From assembly GCA_947175655.1 (NCBI GenBank), contig CAMWNQ010000060.1, positions 1 to 9,549 of the forward strand: a stretch of DNA of 9,549 nt. Reading direction: 5' to 3'. The first letter of the stretch is position 1; every line of letters starts with the position of its first letter. A program made the translations under genes and the position numbers. The notes under the pieces were generated by a model. It was not told the origin of the DNA. It did no database searches and worked only from the letters and a program-made list of their open reading frames with translations. The DNA is from an uncultured Clostridia bacterium. Lineage in GTDB: Bacteria > Bacillota > Clostridia > Oscillospirales > Ruminococcaceae. Positions 1 through 4,256 of the stretch are shown here, piece by piece.

Positions 1-14
1 TAATCAATATATTT

Positions 15-43
15 ATTATATATCATCAAAAAATTTTTTTCAA
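15..43 (-). promoter_or_regulatory. Sigma-A promoter reading out of window
   Basis: TTGAAA (43-38), a 17-nt spacer and TATAAT (20-15) on the minus strand, directly after the rplL terminator. Spacing and -10 are ideal. The next gene is off the left edge; by conserved order it is expected to be rpoB, which is an inference. Confidence 0.75.
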
Positions 44-99
44 TGATAAATAATATGTTAATACTGACATATTTTGCTGAAATGATATTTTATACTTAT

Positions 100-143
100 A
101 AAAAATAAAAAAGCCATACCGCATAATGGATATGCGATACAGC
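100..143 (-). terminator. Intrinsic terminator after rplL
   Basis: On the minus strand, GCTGTATCGCATA pairs with TATGCGGTATGGC in a 13-bp stem (three wobble pairs) around a TCCAT loop (113-143). TTTTTTATTTTTT follows at once. It closes the rplJ-rplL unit before the outward promoter at 43-15. Confidence 0.93.
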
Positions 144-192
144 TTTAGTTACAATAGAAATAAATTATAATAAATGCTAAACAAACATCAAA

Positions 193-561
193 TTACTTGA
201 GTTCGATTGTAGCACCAGCAGCTTCGAGCTTAGTTTTGAGTTCTTCAGCTTCAGCCTTAGAAACACCTTCCTTGAGAGCCTTAGGAGCTTCTTCAACTGC
301 TGCCTTAGCTTCCTTAAGACCAAGACCAAGAGCTTCCTTAACAGCCTTGATAACAGCCATCTTAGCATCGCCAAATGATGTAAGAACAACATCAAATTCT
401 GTCTTTTCAGCTTCTGCTGCTGGAGCATCACCTGAAGGAGCAGCTGCCATTACTGCTGTAACACCGAATTCTTCCTGAATTGCATCAATGAGTTCTGCGA
501 GTTCGAGAACTGAGAGAACCTTGATGTCTTCTATAAACTTTGTAATTTTTTCTGAAGCCAT
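193..561 (-). CDS. rplL: 50S ribosomal protein L7/L12
   Basis: A 122-residue L7/L12, the multicopy acidic stalk protein that recruits and activates translation GTPases (EF-Tu, EF-G, IF2). The N-terminal dimerisation domain covers about residues 1-36 (ITKFIEDIKVLSVLELAELIDAIQEEF split by the usual turns). An Ala/Pro/Gly hinge follows (about 37-53; MAAAPSGDAPAAEAE). The C-terminal globular domain (54-122) has the conserved FDVVL...KMAVIKAVKE...LGLKEAK run. ATG 561 has AAGGAG 9 nt upstream. It is the last gene of the rplJ-rplL unit; a strong intrinsic terminator lies about 50 nt past the stop, so run-through into the next gene should be limited. Confidence 0.97.
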   Translation of the reverse strand: MASEKITKFIEDIKVLSVLELAELIDAIQEEFGVTAVMAAAPSGDAPAAEAEKTEFDVVLTSFGDAKMAVIKAVKEALGLGLKEAKAAVEEAPKALKEGVSKAEAEELKTKLEAAGATIELK

Positions 562-639
562 AATTAAAATCTCCTTTAAATAATTTAAAATAAAATGTAA
601 TTTTTTAGTAATTAATACTGAGGAACGGCATAAATATAA

Positions 640-1152
640 TTATGCAGCTTCTTCCTCGTTTTTCTTGTCTACAAGAGCCTGAAGAGTTGCAGCAAGTTTC
701 TGCATAGGACCCTGTAAAGAGCCAACGAGCTGTGCAAGAAGAATTTCCTTTGAAGGAATCTTTGAAAGAGCCTTAACGCCTGTTTCATCGTATACAACAC
801 CTTCAACGAAACCTGCTTTAAGATTGAATTTTTCATCATTCTTTTCAGCAAATTTACCTAAAATTCTTGCAGGTGCAGTCTGGTCATCAGCTGATAAAGC
901 AATAGCAGTAGTACCATTAAGAACTTCATCAAAGCCTTCCATACCGATATTGTCGAAAGCACGCTTGAGCATAGTATTCTTTTCTACAAAGTAGTTAACA
1001 CCAGCTTCACGGAGTTCCTTTCTGAGCTGCGTATCTTCTTCAACAGTGATACCCTTATAATCAACGAGAACACCTGATACAGAACCCTTAAGGAGTTCAG
1101 TAAGCTTTTCGACTTTAGCCTTTTTAGATTCAAGAATCTTTTCGCTTGGCAT
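640..1152 (-). CDS. rplJ: 50S ribosomal protein L10
   Basis: A 170-residue L10, which anchors the ribosomal stalk: the N-terminal domain binds 23S rRNA near L11, and the C-terminal helix carries dimers of L7/L12. The start MPSEKILESKKAKVEKLTELL and the middle VDYKGITVEEDTQLRKELREAGV are typical. The helical tail (about 135-165; LVGSLQGPMQKLAATLQALVDKK) is the expected L12-binding platform, though the number of dimers cannot be read by eye. ATG 1152 has GGAGGTG 8 nt upstream. The gene begins a separate unit with its own promoter and a 230-nt leader containing an L10-type binding structure and an attenuator-like hairpin. rplL follows after 78 nt. Confidence 0.97.
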   Translation of the reverse strand: MPSEKILESKKAKVEKLTELLKGSVSGVLVDYKGITVEEDTQLRKELREAGVNYFVEKNTMLKRAFDNIGMEGFDEVLNGTTAIALSADDQTAPARILGKFAEKNDEKFNLKAGFVEGVVYDETGVKALSKIPSKEILLAQLVGSLQGPMQKLAATLQALVDKKNEEEAA

Positions 1153-1383
1153 TTAAAATTCACCTCCGAATAAATTATAAATCGTATTCAGGGCAATAAA
1201 AAATCCTTACCCGAAAAATCCAAAAACAGAATTCCGGAAAGGACAAAATAAAATCTAATTTAGTTAAAGATTTCAAAATTGCAATTCCTCGGCTGGTCTT
1301 ATAAATTAGATATACAAATCAAATCTGCCAACTGTCTTTAGAATACGACATTATATAGATACTAAGCGGAATAACTCCGCAAC
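1153..1383 (-). ncRNA. L10-type ribosomal protein leader of rplJ-rplL
   Basis: The leader runs from the predicted start site near 1383 to the rplJ start codon and fills most of the 343-nt gene-free gap between rplA and rplJ. At its 5' end a GCGGA/TCCGC hairpin (1380-1366) may protect the RNA. The central element is a 10-bp helix, AUCUAAUUUA (1311-1302) with UAAAUUAGAU (1262-1253). It encloses UAAGA/UCUUUA and the unpaired run CCGAGGAAUUGC (about 1293-1282), which resembles the kink-turn L10 leader family. The attenuator-like hairpin follows. Binding of L10-L12 would adjust rplJL transcription. A covariance-model search (Rfam L10_leader) would settle the assignment. Confidence 0.75.
1198..1243 (-). 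terminator. Attenuator-like hairpin in rplJ leader
   Basis: In the rplJ leader RNA, UCCUUUCCGGAA (1243-1232) can pair with UUUUCGGGUAAGGA (1217-1204). The stem is 5 + 2 + 4 bp with a U-U mismatch and one bulged G, followed directly by six U residues (1203-1198). It stands about 45 nt before rplJ. In B. subtilis, L10(L12)4 is known to control rplJL by transcription attenuation, and this hairpin has the right place and form. The competing antiterminator fold was not resolved by eye. Confidence 0.65.
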
Positions 1384-1389
1384 AATTAA

Positions 1390-1418
1390 ATTATATCATA
1401 TATTACAGGGTTTGTCAA
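1390..1418 (-). promoter_or_regulatory. Consensus sigma-A promoter of rplJ-rplL
   Basis: TTGACA (1418-1413), exactly 17 nt, then TATAAT (1395-1390): a full consensus match. It lies some 30 nt beyond the rplA terminator and points to a start site near 1383. It makes rplJ-rplL independent of the upstream ribosomal unit. Confidence 0.93.
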
Positions 1419-1449
1419 GTGATTTTTAAAAAAATATATAATTAACAAT

Positions 1450-1476
1450 AAAAAAGGCTGTTGCAGGAACAGCCTT
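1450..1476 (-). terminator. Intrinsic terminator after rplA
   Basis: AAGGCTGTT and AACAGCCTT form a perfect 9-bp stem around CCTGC on the minus strand, leading into six T residues. It lies about 20 nt past the rplA stop codon and ends the rpmG-secE-nusG-rplK-rplA transcript. Confidence 0.95.
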
Positions 1477-1495
1477 ATAATTTTTCAATTCAGAA

Positions 1496-2191
1496 CTATG
1501 CACCGTATTTTGTTGTAGCAACCGGTACACCAGGACCCATTGTTGATGCAACTGTGCAAGATTTAAGATAAGTACCCTTTGCAGCAGCTGGTTTAGCCTT
1601 AACGATAGCTTCCATAAGAGTTGAGAAGTTTTCTTCAAGCTTTGCAGTACCGAAAGATGCCTTACCAATAGGACAGTGAATGATATTAGTCTTATCAAGA
1701 CGATATTCAATCTTACCAGCCTTAGCTTCTGTAACAGCCTTTGCAACGTCAGGAGTAACAGTACCAGCCTTTGGGTTTGGCATAAGCCCACGAGGACCGA
1801 GAACCTTACCAAGACGACCAACAAGACCCATCATATCAGGAGATGCAACAACAACATCAAATTCCATCCAGTTTTCTTTCATAATCTTGTCAACGAGATC
1901 TTGTCCGCCTACATAATCAGCACCGGCATTTTTAGCAGCATCATATTTTTCTTCTTTACAGAAAACGCATACTCTTACGTTTTTACCAGTACCGTTAGGA
2001 AGTACAACAGCACCTCTTACCTGCTGGTCAGCATGTCTTGAGTCAACACCGAGACGGATATGAGCTTCTATAGTTTCATCAAATTTAGCCTTAGCATTCT
2101 TGCATACTAAATCAAGAGCCTCTGTGGACTCATAAAGCTTTGAAGTATCAACAGCTTTTAAACTGTCAATATATTTCTTGCCATGTTTCAT
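1496..2191 (-). CDS. rplA: 50S ribosomal protein L1
   Basis: A 231-residue L1, which forms the mobile L1 stalk that helps move deacylated tRNA from the E site, and which represses its own operon by binding mRNA. The family signature LGPRGLMPNPKAGTVT lies at residues 131-146, and the C-terminal GTYLKSCTVASTMGPGV block is present. Length is standard. ATG 2191 has AGGAGG 9 nt upstream. The 101-nt gap to rplK holds a structure resembling the 23S rRNA L1 site, which ends 2 nt before this Shine-Dalgarno sequence, so feedback repression of rplA translation is likely. A strong terminator directly follows the stop codon, closing the rpmG-secE-nusG-rplK-rplA unit. Confidence 0.97.
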   Translation of the reverse strand: MKHGKKYIDSLKAVDTSKLYESTEALDLVCKNAKAKFDETIEAHIRLGVDSRHADQQVRGAVVLPNGTGKNVRVCVFCKEEKYDAAKNAGADYVGGQDLVDKIMKENWMEFDVVVASPDMMGLVGRLGKVLGPRGLMPNPKAGTVTPDVAKAVTEAKAGKIEYRLDKTNIIHCPIGKASFGTAKLEENFSTLMEAIVKAKPAAAKGTYLKSCTVASTMGPGVPVATTKYGA

Positions 2192-2207
2192 TAATATTTT
2201 CCTCCTG

Positions 2208-2274
2208 TTTAAGTGGTAATACTGAAATGCTTAAACGCACATTCAGTTAGCGGAATTTTCCTCCCACCATTAAG
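2208..2274 (-). promoter_or_regulatory. L1-binding mRNA site before rplA
   Basis: The RNA holds GGUGGGAGG (2268-2260) and AUUACCACUU (2220-2211), matching from memory the two sides of the L1 site in 23S rRNA helices 76-78 (GGUGGGAGG and AAUACCACC). UUAA and UGGU of the 5' side pair with ACCA and UUAA of the 3' side across one bulged C. An inner hairpin starts with ACUGAA/UUCAGU. The helix ends 2 nt before the rplA Shine-Dalgarno (2206-2201), so bound L1 should block rplA initiation. Binding itself is inferred. Confidence 0.75.
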
Positions 2275-2292
2275 ATATAACTAGTATTTTAA

Positions 2293-2718
2293 TTAATCAG
2301 TAACAGTAACACCCATTGAACGACAAGTACCCATAATCATACTCATAGCTGATTCGAGTGAAGCTGCATTAAGGTCAGGCATTTTCTGTTCAGCAATTGC
2401 CTTAACCTGTTCCTTAGTGATAGATGCAACTTTAGTTTTGTTAGGTGTACCTGAACCGCTGTTTATATTGCAAGCCTTTTTAATAAGAACTGCTGCCGGC
2501 GGAGTCTTTGTAACAAAAGTAAATGAACGGTCAGCGTAAACAGTAATAACAACTGGGATTATAAGACCAATATCATTCTTTGTTCTTTCGTTGAATTCTT
2601 TAGTAAATGCCATAATATTAACACCGTGCTGACCGAGAGCCGGACCAACAGGTGGTGCAGGAGTAGCCTTTCCTGCAGCAATTTGAAGCTTAATGTAGCC
2701 AACAACTTTCTGTGCCAT
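2293..2718 (-). CDS. rplK: 50S ribosomal protein L11
   Basis: A 141-residue L11, which binds the GTPase-associated region of 23S rRNA at the base of the L10/L12 stalk and is needed for factor-dependent GTP hydrolysis and stringent response by RelA. The sequence opens MAQKVVGYIKLQIAAGKA and carries the conserved proline-rich PAPPVGPALGQHGVNI switch (about 20-35). The C-terminal rRNA-binding domain follows (about 70-141; TKTPPAAVLIKKA, GTCRSMGV). ATG 2718 is preferred over an in-frame ATG at 2736 because the latter is fused to the Shine-Dalgarno sequence (ATGGAGGTG) that serves 2718 at 8 nt spacing. The resulting length matches the family. It is followed by an L1-type mRNA structure and rplA. 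Confidence 0.97.
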   Translation of the reverse strand: MAQKVVGYIKLQIAAGKATPAPPVGPALGQHGVNIMAFTKEFNERTKNDIGLIIPVVITVYADRSFTFVTKTPPAAVLIKKACNINSGSGTPNKTKVASITKEQVKAIAEQKMPDLNAASLESAMSMIMGTCRSMGVTVTD

Positions 2719-2726
2719 TTTATACT

Positions 2727-2733
2727 GCACCTC
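2727..2733 (-). promoter_or_regulatory. RBS that decides the rplK start
   Basis: GGAGGTG lies 8 nt before ATG 2718. The alternative in-frame ATG at 2736 immediately precedes this same SD and has none of its own, so translation should begin at MAQKVVGYIK. Confidence 0.9.
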
Positions 2734-2784
2734 CATAATGCTGTAAACCGGAAATTAAATAATCCGGATTTGTATTTTTAATAA

Positions 2785-3309
2785 TTAATCATCTAAACTA
2801 ACAACTTGATTTAAAGCAAGTGTAGTCAAAGTTTCACGACCAAACATAGACACAAGAACATCAACAGTTTTTTCATCATAATTGATATTCTGTACAACGC
2901 CAGTGAAGCCGTCCATAGCAGTGCCATTGATTTTAACGGTATCACCAATTTTATAATCGACTTCAATTGAACTAAGTTCAACACCAAGAGCCTCTACTTC
3001 CTTTTCTGAAAGCGGAGTTGGTTCTGATGCCGGACCAACAAAACCTGTAACGCCTCTGGTATTTCTTACGACATACCAAGAATCATCAGTATATACCATT
3101 TTAAGCAAAACGTAACAGGGATAAATTTTACGTTCAACGTTTTTTGTTTTGCCGTCGGTGATTTCTGTAACCTTTTCGGTAGGAACTCTTACTTCCTGGA
3201 TAAGATGATGAAGCTTACGGTTTTCAACAACTTTTTCGATATTCTGAGCAACTTTATTTTCGTAGCCCGAATAAGTATGAATGACATACCATCTAGCTGC
3301 TTCTGACAT
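2785..3309 (-). CDS. nusG: Transcription elongation/termination factor NusG
   Basis: A 174-residue NusG, which binds RNA polymerase and controls pausing, processivity and Rho-linked termination. The NGN domain spans about residues 5-110 (WYVIHTYSGYENKV start; VRNTRGVTGFVG at 81-92, contacting the polymerase clamp). The C-terminal KOW domain covers about 120-172 (IGDTVKI...GFTGVV). I place the start at ATG 3309, giving MSEAARWYVIH: the GGGAGG Shine-Dalgarno (3322-3317) stands 7 nt before it. An upstream in-frame TTG at 3315 would leave a single nucleotide after the SD. Two codons are therefore removed from the longest reading frame. The gene lies 27 nt after secE and 66 nt before rplK, in the common secE-nusG-rplK order. 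Confidence 0.96.
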   Translation of the reverse strand: MSEAARWYVIHTYSGYENKVAQNIEKVVENRKLHHLIQEVRVPTEKVTEITDGKTKNVERKIYPCYVLLKMVYTDDSWYVVRNTRGVTGFVGPASEPTPLSEKEVEALGVELSSIEVDYKIGDTVKINGTAMDGFTGVVQNINYDEKTVDVLVSMFGRETLTTLALNQVVSLDD

Positions 3310-3316
3310 TTCCAAT

Positions 3317-3322
3317 CCTCCC
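3317..3322 (-). promoter_or_regulatory. RBS that decides the nusG start
   Basis: GGGAGG lies 7 nt before ATG 3309 and only 1 nt before the in-frame TTG at 3315, which supports ATG 3309 as the true start. Confidence 0.88.
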
Positions 3323-3336
3323 TTTCTAAAGAACCG

Positions 3337-3597
3337 TTATCGGTTATAGACTAAATCCATGACTGAAAGCAGACCCCAGTCAAGCAGACCAACAAAAGCA
3401 CTGATAATAACAACAATAGTAAGAACTATAGAAGTATTATTGCGTACAGTTTTCCAGCTGGCCCAAGTCACCTTGTTAAATTCAATTTTCAAATCCTTAA
3501 ACCATTTTGCAACTTTATTAGGCTTTTTAGTATCTTTAGCCTTTTTAGTTTCTTTGATTTCATTGGATTTTTCAGAAGCCTTATTTTCCTTAGCCAT
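3337..3597 (-). CDS. secE: Preprotein translocase subunit SecE
   Basis: An 86-residue SecE, the small essential clamp subunit of the SecYEG protein-export channel in the cytoplasmic membrane. Residues 1-30 are a charged Lys/Glu-rich leader. An amphipathic stretch holds the conserved EFNKVTW motif (39-45), followed by one transmembrane helix (about 57-78, rich in Ile/Val/Leu). The single-helix short form is the normal Gram-positive type, unlike the three-helix E. coli protein. The usual Pro after VTW is replaced by Ala (WAS), a mild variation. The ATG at 3597 has GGAGGT 10 nt upstream, lying in the 18-nt gap after rpmG. nusG begins 27 nt downstream. Secretion of the neighbouring cellulases would depend on this channel, but that is a general link, not evidence of co-regulation. 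Confidence 0.95.
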   Translation of the reverse strand: MAKENKASEKSNEIKETKKAKDTKKPNKVAKWFKDLKIEFNKVTWASWKTVRNNTSIVLTIVVIISAFVGLLDWGLLSVMDLVYNR

Positions 3598-3615
3598 TAA
3601 TTATAAGACCTCCAA

Positions 3616-3765
3616 TCACTTGGTTTCTCTGTGAAGAGTATGTTTTCTGCAGAATTTGCAATGCTTATTCATTTCAAGTCTGTCAGGGTCATTCTTCTTG
3701 TTTTTCTTTGAAACGTAGTTACGCTGCTTGCATTCTGTACAAGCTAAAGTCACCTTAACTCTCAT
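3616..3765 (-). CDS. rpmG: 50S ribosomal protein L33 (zinc-binding form)
   Basis: A 49-residue protein beginning MRVKVTLACTEC and ending HRETK. This is the small zinc-ribbon protein L33 of the large ribosomal subunit, near the E site. Two CxxC pairs (Cys9/Cys12 and Cys36/Cys39) would hold one zinc ion, which makes it the C+ paralogue class. The KNDPDRLEMNKHC stretch is typical of the family and the length is normal. The start is ATG 3765 with an AGGAGGTG Shine-Dalgarno 8 nt upstream, the strongest in the window. It is the first clear gene of the rpmG-secE-nusG-rplK-rplA unit and lies 18 nt before secE, the usual Firmicute order. A possible short leader ORF overlaps its first codons. No zinc-responsive operator was seen. 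Confidence 0.96.
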   Translation of the reverse strand: MRVKVTLACTECKQRNYVSKKNKKNDPDRLEMNKHCKFCRKHTLHRETK

Positions 3766-3871
3766 TTGTCGGCACCTCCTGAAAAAGATTAATTCTCCGC
3801 TTAATGATAATAAAAATAAAAAAGCGAATCATAAAGCGAAGTCTGTTCGCCTCCCTCAATGAAAAAGGCAC
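3755..3871 (-). CDS. Possible 38-codon leader ORF overlapping rpmG
   Basis: A short open frame starting at GTG 3871, 10 nt after an AGGAGG (3887-3882), within the rpmG leader. It would encode 38 residues: a polar, Arg-rich N-terminus (residues 2-12), a very hydrophobic Phe/Ile core (about 13-23), then KRR and a polar tail. The stop TAA lies 11 nt inside rpmG in another frame, and the rpmG Shine-Dalgarno is inside the frame, an arrangement that could allow translational coupling. I do not recognise the peptide. The frame could be chance: the DNA is AT-rich, GTG is a weaker start, and the SD can fold against the preceding CCTC. Comparison with related genomes would decide. Confidence 0.25.
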   Translation of the reverse strand: MPFSLREANRLRFMIRFFIFIIIKRRINLFQEVPTNES

Positions 3872-3895
3872 AAAAATAATGCCTCCTAAAGAGGT
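3766..3895 (-). promoter_or_regulatory. rpmG operon leader with possible attenuator
   Basis: A 130-nt untranslated stretch between the predicted start site and rpmG. GCGAA (3850-3846) can pair with TTCGC at 3840-3836, or with a repeated TTCGC at 3828-3824 that is followed by six T, an A and five more T. A third fold, ATGAT (3832-3828) with ATCAT (3808-3804), would trap this T-run in a loop. CCTC/GAGG and GGCA/TGCC hairpins lie nearer the 5' end. These exclusive folds suggest, but do not prove, attenuation; each stem is only 4 or 5 bp. Confidence 0.35.
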
Positions 3896-3901
3896 AAAAC
3901 A

Positions 3902-3930
3902 ATTATAACACGATAATAAAAAAAAGTCAA
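3902..3930 (-). promoter_or_regulatory. Sigma-A promoter of the rpmG-secE-nusG-rplKA unit
   Basis: TTGACT (3930-3925), a 17-nt T-rich spacer and TATAAT (3907-3902), an 11 of 12 consensus match. The -35 begins about 10 nt after the T-tract of the cellulase terminator, so the two units are packed almost end to end. Confidence 0.92.
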
Positions 3931-3940
3931 GCATTTTTGA

Positions 3941-3988
3941 GAAAAAAATGAAAAAAATTACAGCGGTACAGCCTTAGCCATACCGCCG
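3941..3988 (-). terminator. Intrinsic terminator after CBM4-Ig-GH9-dockerin gene
   Basis: CGGCGGTATGGC pairs with GCTGTACCGCTG in a 12-bp stem (three wobble pairs) around TAAG, then a long T-rich tail with two runs of seven T. It separates the cellulase gene from the ribosomal unit. Confidence 0.94.
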
Positions 3989-4013
3989 TTTAATATTTTA
4001 ATAAGATATAAGA

Positions 4014-4256
4014 TTACTTAATAGGAAGTTCAGTAACAATCTTAGCGAGGTACTGCTGAATAGCAAGAGCGTCATCAGCTGTGATACCGTTACCATTTGC
4101 GTGAACGTCAGCATTAATGAGACCCTGTGCTGGGAGCTTGTTAGCATCTGGGTTACCAACATAAGCAGCAGTAGCAACAACGTCAGCAACGTCTACTGTG
4201 CCGTCATCATTAGCATCACCCCAAAGAATCTTGCCAGTTGTTGAATTTGTTGAGCC
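4014..4256 (-). repeat. Dockerin-coding repeat, copy in the 946-residue enzyme
   Basis: Codes for the STNST...KILWGDANDDG dockerin end. The block 4159-4232 matches 7289-7362 of the other cellulase gene at 69 of 74 positions by hand count. The rest has diverged mostly at third codon positions. Confidence 0.85.

Noticed and set aside
197..478. Plus-strand open frame opposite rplL
   Set aside because: It is the antisense shadow of a highly biased gene, with no ribosome-binding site or recognisable protein. The same holds for plus-strand frames opposite rplA, secE and both cellulases.
1350..1355. Second TATAAT in the rplJ leader
   Set aside because: The hexamer 17 nt upstream (GGAGTT) is a poor -35 and there is no extended -10; the consensus promoter at 1418-1390 is far better.
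1426..1824. Minus-strand frame of 132 codons overlapping rplA in another frame
   Set aside because: Low-complexity Leu/Val/Arg translation produced by rplA codon bias; it overlaps a certain gene and its terminator.
2719..2784. AAATCCGG/CCGGTTT inverted repeat between nusG and rplK
   Set aside because: Only 7 bp with a bulge and an AT-rich 12-nt loop, without a following T-run; not a terminator and not enough for a named element.
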